Origin: Melanocharis versteri
Taxonomy: Eukaryota; Chordata; Aves; Passeriformes; Melanocharitidae
Direction: 5' to 3'
Length of the DNA: 64,000 nucleotides
Assembly: GCA_013397845.1 (NCBI GenBank)
Contig: VZTG01005248.1
Span: 991,028-1,055,027 of the forward strand
Made by a program: the position numbers and the translations under genes. Shown here piece by piece: positions 52,192 through 63,340 of the stretch (position 1 is the first letter of the stretch; the number at the start of each line of letters is the position of its first letter). The notes under the pieces are model-generated. The model did no database searches. It worked only from the letters and a program-made list of their open reading frames with translations, and was not told the DNA's origin.

Positions 52192-55100
52192 CTGAAAAAT
52201 ACAGGAACCAATTAGTAAGAAAGAAATGGGTACCACATACTTAATTCTAATAATTTAATTCTAATAATCCATTAATTTCAAGCAGCTGGACAAAGTTTCT
52301 TACTCCTGACTATGGAAACCACACCCTCCTTTTTGATACAGACCTCCCCCACCAAGAAGGCTGTACGATTTCATGTATCCTCTTTTACTCCCCTTGTCCA
52401 CACAAGAAGTTCTATGGGCACTTACATGAGACAATCTTTTACAACATACAGCATTTATAAAACTCACCTTTGGATTGCTAAGTGATTATATTTTAATGGA
52501 ACACACTTGTATGTAAATATTATGGGTTTGGTTCCCTTTGTTTTAAAAACAACAAACAAAACAAGCAACCAAAACAGATACAAATAAAAACAACCACAAC
52601 CCTTTCAAATTTCACAAGCTTCTTTTCTAATTTGATTATTTATACAACTGCAAAATTCTTTCTCCATATATGAAGACTGGAGATAAGACTTTGTGCTGTG
52701 TGCCAAAAACCACAAAATATGGGACATACTCAGTATTTCTGTTAGACAAAGATGCTTACTTCAGCTAAATAGGAAAAGCTAATGCTCAGAGTAATGAGGC
52801 ATTCCACTCATTTAAAAAGAATCTTTCCAACGCCATCTTCACTTTCAGCACTTTAAGCACATAATACCAGTTCCTAAGAAGTAAGTATGACTTCAAAGGT
52901 ACGGCCATCCATCTCACTCAGTCATTATTTACAACATACATGGTTGCAGTATTCTCTGGAAACGATTCAAAATGGTAACAAAAATACTTAGGTTTATTAT
53001 CAGAAGACTCAAATTTGCTATGCACAGGCATCTTTTTGGGATGTCTTTATGAGCATCTTTAAAATCAATGAGAAGACTTAATGTGTTCTGCTATCTGGAC
53101 AGAAAAATCGAAGCTTACCTCACTTCAATTGCTGAACTATCCAGAGTTTCTCCATCACAATTCCAGGTGCTATTAACAATATTACAGCAACAGGCTGGAT
53201 GATCTCTGCAGAACTGGCCAAAACGTTTCTTTCCTAAGTCCAAGACATTGCTTTCATTGTCTTCTGAAAGCTTTGATGTAAATTGAAAACACTTCACCCG
53301 ATAAACGTCTACAAATGGAAAGTCAAACTGGAATAAAAAAAAAAAAAGCAAATCAGGCAATTACAATTAAATATATTTGATGTGTAAAGCAACTCAGCAT
53401 GCAGCATTTTGTACTCAAGGAAAGTCTGTCCACTCCAATTTTCTAGAGAACCTTACCTGAGGCATAAAGTGGTATTTGTTTTTGAAAAACTGCACAAGTC
53501 AAAAACAATAAAGCCAAAATGAAACCTTACTTCTCAATGGTCACTGTATAGTGCCTATTATAGCAAAACTGTATAACAAAAGCTGCATGGAAGACCACCA
53601 CGCCTTGAATTCACCTTCTGACTGAGCCCCTGGACTCCAAGCTGATGGAGATAAGTGACTCAGGTATGGGCTGGGGGAGGAGAACACATTCACAGGAGGA
53701 TTAAGCCCAGCACCTTCGGGGTTGATAGCCCCAGGGCTATCAGCTGCCAGGCTCGAAGAGACCCCCACATCAAAGCAGGGAGGAGGAGAGGTTCTGGGTG
53801 TGTGGTGAAAAAGCCTCTGGTCAGAGGCTGTGAACACCCATCCTCCACTGTGCAGAGGAGCCCAGCTGAGGGGACCCCTTCACCCCGGGAAAGCCACATC
53901 TAAGGGACATCCACATGAGGGACAGCAGAGGGGGGTCATGGCCCATCAAAGGCCGCCCCCAGAGGGGTCCCCAGACCCTGCATGAAAGCACTGCACATGA
54001 TGCAAAATGATGCAACAGATCCACAGACTTGCAAAGGACAGTGTCAAACCTGCCCCCGTCGGGTGAAGCTCCTGGATGTTCCCACCTGCCCAAATGTGTA
54101 TTAGTCCACTGGACTCTATGCTTTTCGGTGGGGGACTCTCAGCACCAAGAAGACGAGATGGAGGGAAGCAAATCCACAGAAGGGTGATACATTTCTACTT
54201 AATCTGCCTCTGTCACTCTCCCTTGTGTGACTCCCCCCTCCTTTTTAAAATTTGTATCTTTCTTTTCTTTTCCTTTGCCTCTTTTACTATTAAATAAAAT
54301 GTATCAGTTTTTTGGTATCAACATCTAACTTCATTTGGTTTTAGTCAAGTTTTGGGGTGTATTTTGAACCTTCCTGGGTTCGATCTGTTTCATTCACAGA
54401 GACGTAGTTTTCTTTGCTCTTCTGTGCTTAGACTGGATCGAAACACAAAGTCAAAAAGGTTTGGATTTTATCTTTGCACCATACTCAGGACCTGTTCAAG
54501 AAGAGTCCTTAAGACACGTAGGCTTTTCTGAAAGTCTTCTGCTTTTGCACTTGGAACAATGCCCTGAAGGTGAGAATTCTATGGCAGTGTGATCAAATCA
54601 CAGAGCTGGGAGTACATGAAAAGAAGACTAGAGGGCAATATTATTACATTCCAAAAAAAAAAAAAAATTAAGTAGTTAATTCAGCTGGAAAGAGCAGGTC
54701 AATTAGAAGATCGCTCTTAAAACCGAGGCTGCAGATTTACACTACAATATTGAATAAATGCTTTAAAACAGGCTTCATTAATTGCAGGAACAATTAATTA
54801 GAGGATGCCCCCATCTGCCCTGAAAGCAACTTAACAGATATGCAGCTAAATATTCAGCAAGCTGTAGTGAATACAGACAGGTCATTTAGCAAAGGCCATG
54901 GAGTATCTCTCTGTGTGTCTGTGGGAAGGGGATGGCAGGGAAGCAAACGCGAAGAAACAGTTTACCCATGAACCAGTCTGTACTGATGTACAGTCACCCT
55001 CTTCTTCTTCTTTTTTTTTCACATTTCCTTAAGTTTTCAAAAAGGGTTTCCCACTATTATGGTGGACACTAATCTGAGCTAAAGACATACGTACAACCCT

Positions 55101-58100
55101 GCATTTAATCTCCACTGCAAAACCAGCATATCCCAGAGAGAAATGGAAAGCGCTGGAAAGGAAATGGCTATAGTGATAAACAGAAAAAGCAGAGATGGAG
55201 AGACCTCCTAGGTTTCATGTTCCCTGAGCTTTTAACCATAAATGAACTGTGAAGTCATCAAGCTCTATGCTTGGAAGCAGTGGCTCCTGGACCCAAAAGG
55301 GCTCACTAAACAGTGTGCTGGTCCAAACTGCTCAGGTGCCAATGCTGGTATCCATGCCTGCATCGTCACTTGTGTCTATGCAGGGAGCACCCGAGCTCTC
55401 ATGCCTCAAGCCTAAGCAGAATGTTGTCCCTTGATAAATGTTACAGCCAATGTGAAAGGTAGCCAGGGATGGCTTCAAATGATTGAAAATATCAAAGGAA
55501 CAGTGAGTGAGAAGGAGTGAAGAGGAGCAGATTGAGAACAGTGTGAAGGCCAAATATGGACACATTCACAATGTCCCAGGGACCAGTAATGAGGAAATAA
55601 AGGAAAAAGAATCTATACTTATTCTTTCACAGTGGAAGAATAACAGCATCATAAACATGTGAGATTTGTCATTGCTTTTATGCACTAGATATGACATTAG
55701 TCCATCATTCAGATAATTTCCAAACATGTTAATAACATCAGGTTGTGACAAATGTTAAATATGAGTAGTCACAGCCACAGCTCTGTTTCAAGAGATATTA
55801 TGACCCAAAGCAGTGATGAATCTTCCCTCCTGACAGCTAAAACACATGCAAGAAATAACTTTGAAGCTGAATGCATAAAGCTTATATCCTGGTCACTTAT
55901 ATGTAGTAAAATACTGCTAAAAACCTGCAGTTTACAATCAAACTGCAGTTCTGGTAACTTTCTTCTAAATCACATTTTTATACAGTTCACAAAAGTGATT
56001 TATTATTCTTCACCACATCTACCTCAGCTATTCATGCTGTGAGTAGTTTTTCATTATGTGAGCAGTTTTTCATGACAACTACATGAGGGCACAGTTGTGA
56101 TAAAATAACTTTAAATTTTGTCCAAACAGCAAATACACGAATACACAGAAAATGTTACAAAACTGAATTCAGCTGGCGAAAGTGGAATTTTGTTAGAATG
56201 CTATGGCCAAGGAGTTGACTTTGGTAAAATGTTTTGAGCTGCTTTTTTTTTTATGGTACACATGCTGAGATTGCATCACCCAAAATGTATAAATTTAAAA
56301 AAAACAAACAAACCAACCTGCTTTATAGATGTTACTTCTGTCATATAAGAATACCAACACCTGCATCTTTGATGGACTCTGCATAATTCACTGTCAAAAG
56401 GAATACACACCTGATCATCTTGGTTTGTGTGTCTGACAAGATACCGTAGAAAATCAAATCTGGAGCATTTCCGAACTAGAATGAGGTCTGCTGAGCCATC
56501 TGCCAGATGAGCTGCTGGTGAAAGACCTTTTGGACTCCGTGGACAGGCACAGCTCATACTTACTGCATTGATGGCTAGAAATTTCCCTTTTATAACCTTC
56601 CATTCTTCCTCAGCTTCTGAAACACATCAATAAAGACGTGGAGATAGGTAATCATTTGATCTACTCACAAGAACACTAAAAAGCAATCAATGGCAACTTA
56701 AAAGTCTTCCCTGGGCATATTCATGTTCTTTCAATAAATATCTAAAATAAACTACATTAAAAAAAAAGTATTTTAAAGTATGTGTTTTCCACACACTAAC
56801 AAAGTTGCTTTCTCCCTTCAGACTGTGACTATCTCCCAAAACTGCTTGCCTGTTCTAGCATATGCACGTCAAATTCAGGATCAGTGCTATTTGTGTAAAC
56901 CTGCAAAGCCATAGGAAGGGAAAAGACAGAGGCAAGTTACAACCTTCGTAGTGTGAAAGTTCAGAGGAATTAACTTTTTAAAATTCTGTTTTTGCTTTTC
57001 AACTTGTTAATCTTAAATAAATGATGCAAAAATCGTAGTTTAGTATTTGTTTTCTAAAGCAATATTTCTCTTCTGCCTCAATGCAACAACTTAATGTTTT
57101 TAAAAAGTCAAAGGGAAGACGTGACTCAGGGTGCAGCAAGGACCAGAGGCAGCAGATCAGGAGTCCGTTTCCACTCTAGCCCCAAATGTCCCAAGATTAC
57201 AACTATTAACAGAATTAAATGTTCCTGTGTGCAAATCTTCAGGGATTTCTGGAAAACAACACAAATTCTGTTTTCAATACCTTGAAACTCTGTTGGAGAT
57301 TACATCTAGACTGAGCTTAAATGTGTGCTGGCATTGATACTACCAGGAAGCAGAGGAATCTTCTAGAACAAAGAAGCACTGGCAGGCAATGCAGAGTTGT
57401 TGCCTAAACTGTATTTTCTTGAATACGGATACAAACAGATGAAAAATGTCTTTTTTATTTTTAGATTACACATAATTGTCTTCCTTATCACAAGAAGAAA
57501 AAGCCAAAAAGCAGCCATAACACTGTTTTTCTCCTACCAATATAAGTGGACTTATTTTAAATGAATAATTCCACAGAAGTAATGACTGCAGAACAGACTA
57601 TGGACATACATGTTGTTCTAAGACTGGAGTTCAGGAGTGAAGTGACATTAGGGGTAAAATTAAGGAGTAAACAAAAAATGCTTAAGTTTGTTTATGTAAA
57701 CAAGGTAGAGGTTTTGAGGAACGTTAACTGATATGGACTTGAACATGTAACATTATTCACTTCCCCATATTTTGGTTAACTTACAGTGATTTTCAAGGTG
57801 CTTTTCTGATGGGACTACAGACAATGTTTATGCTATGTATTTCATGTCCTGAAATTCTGATATTCCTTACTGTCTCAGTTTTAGGAACTTCACATTTACT
57901 TTACAGAATCAGTATTACAATTGTCTAGCTTGTTTTGAACCTGAAGTCTATGATGCATTCATTTTGAATTGACATGTTCCAAGGTCCATACATCAAAAAA
58001 ATAAAAAGAAAAAAATAGTTTCCAAAGTATTTTGTAGTTGTTCTTCACTCTTTGAACTTCTCCTGTTTCCTGGAATTCATTGAAACTTCTTACTATCCAC

Positions 58101-61100
58101 TCTCTAGTAACATAACCAAGAAAAACAGTATTCCAGGAAAAAACACGTAAGCTTATAATGTGACAAAAGACTTAAAGAAAACAAAAAACTTTATTATAAT
58201 TTTTCCATCTAGACTATCCCCTATATCTCCTGAGAAACAAATCAGAAATAGTAAGAAAAAACCGCAGCTTTTAAATTCAACATTTTTGCTTCATTTGCCA
58301 CAGTGCTTTTTAGTATTGCTTGCTTTACTGCTGATCTTTTTATGTTGCTTTCAAACATGACATTACTGGAAGAAGTAATTTAAATCAGATTCAAAATGTG
58401 CATCTTAAGAGAGATGAGACAGACCTAAATGTCAGACTATAGCATGACTGTTCAGGCTGCAGGCAAATGACAAGACCCTGTTCTGAGATGAAGGTAACTC
58501 AACAGAACATAAACTACTGGAATTGGAAACAACAGGCATTTTCTGATACACAAACAACAAAATGAAAACAACTCCCTTTACTGATAAATTGTTTTGCTGT
58601 TTCTCTGAGAAGCATTAGTAATTTAGTCATCAGTATGTCTAGATATGTATTAACATTTTAAGTGTGCTCACTGTAGTAAATAAGTCTCAAAATACTTAAG
58701 GTAAAATGTTTATTTATGTTACTGTAATAGATGTTTTTCATCTGGTATAAATCTCAGCATGTTACTCAAGAACACCTTCACTGTTCAAAGTAAGAACAAA
58801 GTCAGGGTATCAATCACATTTTAAATGAACAACTGCTTTCATAACCATTTTGCAGTGTGTATCACTGTAACAGCACAAATTATTTGCTCAAAATATCCTA
58901 CAATAGGGCAGTCATAAGCAGGGAGTGCATAAGTGGCACTCATTTCAATGGCCTATTGTGTACACACACTGCAAGTTGCTGAAGTCAGCATAAAGTATTA
59001 ACACTCAACGTTTACTCAGCACATGCACAGAGACTCCTGCACAATACAAAGAAAAATGTTCAGTAACAACCAATCAAGCATCCTTCTAAACTCATCTGAA
59101 TTACACACAAATCCAGTAGGCACAATGAGTCAGCCAAGACACCCTGCTGAGTGAAAAGCTTATCTGAAGTGGAGATTTAAAATCCTTTCTATTGTGAATC
59201 AAAAGTAGCTGATTACATTGTTCCCTTACCAGTACTGCATGGAGAAGAGACTGGACTGCAAAGAAAACCAGCTACCAGAAGTAGAATGGAATATAGTAAA
59301 CAGTATCCTACGCAATCAGCTGCTTAATGTCATGTGCAATGTTGTCTAAAACTGTCTTGATTGCTAATTAACTTGTAGCTCCTTTGCTGGATGAAAGGTA
59401 GCAAAATGGCAGATTTAAAAACCAAACCAGCCAACCAACAAAAAAACCAAACAACACACACAAACATGAAAAAATGCAAATAAAACCCCCCACAAAAGAA
59501 AGAAAAAAGGCTGGCAATTTCTAACTACAATCATTTCTCAAAAAGACAATTTTTTTCTTACCAAAAAACCTACTGTCATATTTATATTATTTATACCCAT
59601 AATTTATACTCTATAAAAAATTTATTGAGCTGAATCTGGGCATAGATTAAAACAACCCAAGAAATATTCTGATTTGGCCATCTCTTGACTGTATCAAAGA
59701 TCTGAAAGCAGCGGCTGGGATGAAAGCACTAAACATGTGTAACAGGAATTCAAGCTGCACAGAAATCTTTATGCTACCAGTGAATCTCCACAGTATGATG
59801 ATCTTCTTGCTAACAAATGCCCAGAACCTGGCATGGACAGTGCAAAAAAACTGTAATTGTAAGATAATCTAGGTCATAAGGACCAAATGCTCGTGTCAAG
59901 AAAATTACAGCTGTATGCACTGTGCCCTACAAGAAGAAATAAAAACAAGAGTAAAAGCAGAAACAGGCACCCACAGGAAGCCTGCCTGCTCTTTAAGAGG
60001 GGTTTATCCAAGATGATGAACCAAAGCTGGAGGCAAAACTCAACTAAATCTAGGTATCTTTCTCTAGCAAGGCCACAGGTGTAGCAATATCAACACTTCT
60101 TCCTGTTGGGAAGTAGTAGCCAGACATAAAGAGATACAACTAGGAGGATGACTGAACAGAATTCATTAACAGTTATTTTAACAAAAGGAATGAAAGCCCA
60201 TTAAAAAAAAACATATGTAAGTGTGCACAGGGGTTAGAATGGGGATAAAAAAAAGAGTAAGGATAGCATAACTAGAGAAAGAGGACAGAAATCTCATTTA
60301 TCATTTGTAGTGTGTTGGTGGGACGCTGTACAGAAATACTAAAGTCCACTATATCAGCTACTAGTTGTCCAAGTTCACAGCCTCGTAGTAGGGTGACATT
60401 TGTGCTAACAAACACAAATTTTTAATCTTGATCCATTCTAAAACTTATCTTAATGAACTGCTTCCTTCTATGACACCTCACAGTTTATCCATTCAGTTCT
60501 TCTCACAAAAACCCAGAGTCCGAGCTCACAGAATATTATTTTTCATAAAGAAAAGAAACTAAACACACTGAAATATACAAGTAATTAGTATAATTTTATC
60601 AGAATTTTCTGAGGTTTGGGTGGAGGAGACACCTTTCATGTTTTTCACATGCTTAGAATCATAGTATCACAGAATAATTTTGTTTGGAAAAGACCTCTAA
60701 AATCAGAGTCCAAATGTCAATTTAGCACCACTAAACCATATCTGCCCAAGTGCCACATCCATGTATTTTCTGAACACCTCAAGGACACCACTTCCATGGG
60801 CCTCCTTTTCCAATGCTTGACAACCCCTTATGTGTAGAGATTTTTCCTAATATCCAAACTAAACCTTCCCTGGCATAACCTGAAGTAATTTCCTCTTGTC
60901 CTATCACTTGAACCTGGAAGAAGAGAGAGAACCCCGCAAGGCTACAACCTCCTTTCAGGCAGGTGTAGAGGGTGATAAGGTCTCTCCTGAGCCTCCTTTT
61001 CTCCAGGCTAAACACCCCCAGCTCCCTCAGCTGCTCCTCACAGGACTTTTGCTCCAGAGCCTTCCCCAACTCTGCTGCCCTTCTCCGGACATGTTTCAGC

Positions 61101-61419
61101 ACCTCAATGTCCTTCTTAAAGTGAGGGGCCTAGAACTGAACACAGGATTCGAGGTGTGGCCTCACCAGTGCTGAGTACACGGGGGAGATGACACTTGCAT
61201 GTGCTTTCCTTAAACTGAAAGAAACAATGGATTATCAAGTAACTCAGAATGTTTAAAAAACCAAAATACATGCACCCTTGAACTGGTATCTTCTGAAAAA
61301 GAATAATTTGTGTAATACTATCACATTTTTACTTTTTGGACAAATTACCTTCATGTTTTAATCCATGTTCCTTGTGCTGTTCTGCCAGCTGTTCCTCACT
61401 TTTCTTGCAAATGTAACAT
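52092..61419 (-). CDS. CERK: Ceramide kinase, C-terminal part (gene continues past the right edge)
   Basis: Ceramide kinase phosphorylates ceramide to ceramide-1-phosphate on Golgi and plasma membranes, in sphingolipid signalling. Four minus-strand exons (61349-61419, 56411-56616, 53119-53327, 52092-52191) join in one frame: 586 nt, giving 194 complete residues plus a stop. All acceptors are AG and all donors GT. The protein carries landmarks I know from the C-terminus of vertebrate CERK: a CYIC cysteine pair, MSCACPRSPKGLSPAAHL, RKCSRFDFLRYLVRHTNQ, FVDVYRVKCFQFTSK, KKRFGQ, HPACCC, NSTWNCDGE and FARGIEEN. Human CERK is 537 residues, so roughly the last third is here; the N-terminal PH domain and the diacylglycerol-kinase-type catalytic domain must lie beyond 64000. 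The paralogue CERKL is excluded because its C-terminus lacks the CCC and NCDGE blocks. No promoter is in the window. The identification rests on remembered family sequence, not on a search. Confidence 0.95.
52192..53118 (-). other. CERK: Last CERK intron
   Basis: A 927-base intron with GT...AG ends on the minus strand. It is AT-rich and contains a 14-base direct duplication (52241-52267, unit TTAATTCTAATAA) and an A/C-rich low-complexity run at about 52541-52602. I see no repeat element or RNA gene in it. Confidence 0.85.
53119..53327 (-). CDS. CERK: CERK coding exon (second from last)
   Basis: This 209-nt exon starts in phase 0 after a strong polypyrimidine tract and CAG acceptor (53328-53330) and ends with the first two bases of an Arg codon before a GTAAGC donor. 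It encodes FDFPFVDVYRVKCFQFTSK, an acidic linker (EDNESNVLDL), KKRFGQFCRDHPACCC, NSTWNCDGE and SSAIEVR. The FxFVxVYRVKxFQFTSK strand pattern, the triple cysteine and the NCDGE block are diagnostic of CERK rather than CERKL or the sphingosine kinases. In this superfamily the DGE(x)nI(x)VxVHxQ(L) part forms the terminal beta-sandwich that packs on the catalytic domain. Confidence 0.97.
53590..54400 (+). mobile_element. LTR of an avian endogenous retrovirus-like element in CERK intron
   Basis: A GC-rich block inside an otherwise AT-rich intron. It ends in a pyrimidine-rich stretch, an AATAAA at 54293-54298, and a terminal region with TTTTTTGGTATCAACATC and TTGGTTTTAGTCAAG, which I recognise as a pattern common to a bird LTR family. 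No gag, pol or env sequence flanks it, so it looks like a solo LTR. It lies opposite to CERK transcription. Exact ends and the target-site duplication could not be fixed; the family name is not claimed. Confidence 0.65.
54665..54900. promoter_or_regulatory. Candidate conserved non-coding element in CERK intron
   Basis: An AT-rich block with clustered homeodomain-type motifs (GTTAATTC, TCAATTAG, CATTAATTGC, CAATTAATTAG) between GC-richer flanks. The composition resembles deeply conserved vertebrate enhancers, but conservation cannot be seen from one sequence. Confidence 0.25.
56411..56616 (-). CDS. CERK: CERK coding exon (third from last), calmodulin-binding region
   Basis: This 206-nt exon has an acceptor (GATGTGTTTCAG) before 56616 and a donor (GTGTGTATTCC) after 56411. 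Its first two bases complete the Glu codon begun by the upstream exon, and it ends in phase 0 after Gln. It encodes EEEWKVIKGKFLAINAV, then MSCACPRSPKGLSPAAHL, DGSADLILVRKCSR and FDFLRYLVRHTNQDDQ. These match vertebrate CERK closely. The FDFLRYLVRHT stretch corresponds to the segment of human CERK reported to bind calmodulin and give Ca2+-dependent activation, and its hydrophobic spacing is kept here. The GLSPAAHLADGSADL block is a conserved C-terminal motif of the diacylglycerol/sphingosine/ceramide kinase superfamily. Confidence 0.96.
59420..59512 (+). repeat. A/C-rich low-complexity stretch
   Basis: Irregular runs of AAAC, CAACA and CACACA with poly-A patches inside a CERK intron. Confidence 0.85.
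60654..61195 (-). mobile_element. CR1 LINE 3' fragment in CERK intron
   Basis: The left end (TAGAATCATAGTATCACAGAAT) is the reverse complement of the CR1 3' tail, so the element lies on the minus strand, the same strand as CERK. It continues with CR1 3' UTR and ORF2-end sequence, including GGTCTCTCCTGAGCCTCC, TTCTCCAGGCTAAACA and GAACACAGGATTCGAGGTGTGG antisense blocks typical of the family. It is 5'-truncated on the right, as usual for CR1. Confidence 0.9.
61349..61419 (-). CDS. CERK: CERK coding exon (fourth from last), CxxxCxxC end
   Basis: This 71-nt exon is too short and too lacking in start codons to appear as an open frame on its own. On the minus strand an acceptor (TTTTGTTTTCAG) precedes base 61419 and a donor (GTAATT) follows 61349. 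It supplies the last base of a split codon (probably Gly), 23 full codons beginning CYICKKSEEQ and ending LKHE, and the first base of the next split codon. CYIC corresponds to the last two cysteines of the CxxxCxxC motif reported as essential in human CERK; the first cysteine must lie on the preceding exon, outside the window. The rest is charged and glutamine-rich, like the human linker after this motif. Confidence 0.93.
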
Positions 61420-61680
61420 CTGAAAACAAAAATACCATTCAATTCCTGAAAGACCTCCAGTATTATTCATCTCAACTTTTTTATTTTACCCAGTCATTAC
61501 AAGATCTTCCCCCATGACAAGATACAGCACAGCACTGACAATCCTCATGTGGCATGAGTCATCATAGCCCTGCAGGCAGTGCAGTTATTTAAATACAGTT
61601 CTGAAGACTACTGGATGTCAGAGGTAACAGCAGCAGAGGGCCATAAGATCACACATGTTGCAAGGGATCTCTGATGTGAT

Positions 61681-61723
61681 CAAAGTTGGTCTCACAGGAG
61701 AGCTCAAAGTTGGTCTTACAGGA
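61681..61723 (+). repeat. 24-base tandem duplication in CERK intron
   Basis: CAAAGTTGGTCTCACAGGA at 61681-61699 is repeated with one change at 61705-61723. Two copies only. Confidence 0.85.
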
Positions 61724-61834
61724 TCAGGATGTTCAGTGTCTTATTCAGTCAAGTTTTGAGGATTTGTGAGGGTAAAGTCCACAGACCTCTGGGTACCTTG
61801 TGCCAACATTTATTTGACTGCTCTAACAGTAAAA

Positions 61835-63340
61835 GACACTGACATACTGGAGACAGTCCATCTCACAAGGGCTGAGTGCAGGGGAAGGATCAGAAGTCAA
61901 CCTGTTTACTTCCCTTTTGCTTTGAAAACTCAGTATAAGGTGGGCTTTCCTTGCTGCAAGGACATACTGCTAACCCAGGTACACCTGTTGCCCACCAGGA
62001 TCCTGAAGATATTTTCGGCAGAGCTGCCTTCCATCCAGTCAGTGCCCAGTCAACATTCTTCCATGGGACTATTCCATCCCACGCACAGGACATCTACATC
62101 TTCTGAACTTCAGGAGACTCCTATCAGCCATTTCTTCAGCCCACCAAGATCCCTCTGAATAGCAGCCCTGACCTTCAACACAAACCACTCCTCCCAATAT
62201 GGTATCATCCATAAAATTGCTGAGAGCGCACTTTCTGAGACTGTCCCAGTCATTAACAAGGACGTTGAACAGTATTAAGCCCAATATTCCCAAGGGACAC
62301 TAGTAGTAATTGTCTGCTGGCCAGACTTGGCATTCACAACCTTTCTAGCTGTCCAGCCAGTTTCTCACGTTTCTCACCCACCCACTTACCTAGTCCACAC
62401 CTCATCAACTTAGTTTTAAGAATACTACAGCAAGCAGTACCAAAGGTCTTGGGGACCTCTATGGCTTGAGGTGAGACTGCATTAGTGAAAAATGGAGTAA
62501 AGGAGTAACTTTGCAGCCTTTTCAATATATCTTATCACTATGCTCCCCATGCCACTAAGCAGCAGGCCCACAGTTCCTTCAGCCTTTTGTTATGATCGGT
62601 GTATTCAAATAATACCTTCATAAGAAGCAACACCCTTCACATCTCTCACTGATTTCAATTCTGCCTGAGCTTTGGCTTTCTCAGTTTCATTCCTGCATTT
62701 TTAAGCAATGTCTTCTGTGTTCTCCCAAAGTAACCCATTCCGCTTTCACCTTCTCTTTACTACTCAGTTCCTTGCTCATCCAAGTGAGCATCCAAGTTGC
62801 TCATCCAGCATTTCTACTCTGGTTACTCAAGTTTCTGCATATCAGAAGGGATTATTCTTGAACTTTGAGGAGGTACCAACTAACTCTCCTATGCCTCTTT
62901 GTACTCCAGGACAGTCTCTCATGGAATCTTGCCAAGATCCTCAAATAAAAGTCCAGGGTTGCAACTCTACTTCTTGTCTTGTTTACTTCTCTCAGAAGTT
63001 AAAACTCTATAATCTCAAAGTCACCACTGCCAAAACTGTCCTCAACCATCACATTCCCACTTTTTGTTTTCTGTATCAAGACTAGCAGAGCAGTTTTTCT
63101 AGCCAGCCTGTCAATCACCTGCATGATCAATGTCATTACTACACTCTGGGATTCTCCTAAATTGCTTGTGCCCAGCCCTATTGCCCTTCCAGCAGTTGTC
63201 AGAAGTAAAAAATCCCCTGTGAGGCACCAGGCATTCTTTACTCCATGCCTGAGAGCTGGATGACAGCTTTCTCCCTCTGGAGCCTCTCCTGCATCAGGGC
63301 ACCTAACAGGTCGGGATAGCTGCTCCAGCTGATACTAGAG
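61835..63340 (-). mobile_element. CR1 LINE, degraded, with endonuclease and RT remnants
   Basis: Read on the minus strand, 62300-61950 gives recognisable CR1 ORF2 sequence: LGLILFNVLVNDWDS, then the RT active-site box as FMDDT (62204-62215), a WWAEEMADRSLLKF block and a later RILV block. These match the family pattern of GPxLFNxFxNDLDS, FADDT, LEKWADRNLMKF and LGVLVD. Around 62330-62480 are further pieces of the preceding RT segment. About 62700-63320 resembles the CR1 endonuclease region antisense, for example CTTCCAGCAG followed by a CCCCTGTGAGG(C)ACCAGG pattern. Many stops and frameshifts make it non-functional. Borders are approximate. Confidence 0.75.

Larger units (their letters stand above)
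53328..56410 (-). other. CERK: CERK intron holding a solo LTR and a possible conserved element
   Basis: A 3,083-base GT...AG intron between the third-last and second-last exons. It holds an LTR-like insert at about 53590-54400 and an AT-rich block with clustered TTAAT/ATTA motifs at 54665-54900. The remainder is unremarkable; short open frames at 55249-56042 show no recognisable protein. Confidence 0.85.
56617..61348 (-). other. CERK: CERK intron with one CR1 copy
   Basis: A 4,732-base GT...AG intron. Near its donor side lies an antisense-to-plus CR1 copy (about 60654-61195). An A/C-rich low-complexity run is at 59420-59512. Otherwise it is AT-rich sequence without recognisable features. Confidence 0.85.

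Noticed and set aside
53655..54093. Several overlapping open frames on both strands
   Set aside because: They fall inside the LTR in the CERK intron and reflect its GC content.
54370..54385. GGGTTCGATCT resembling a tRNA B box
   Set aside because: No A box at the right spacing and no cloverleaf; it is the end of the LTR.
52092..61419. CERKL as an alternative identity for the kinase exons
   Set aside because: The CCC cluster, NCDGE block and VYRVKxFQFTSK are CERK features; CERKL differs strongly in this region.
61766..62158. 130-codon plus-strand frame in CERK intron
   Set aside because: It is the antisense of CR1 ORF2, which is identifiable on the minus strand.
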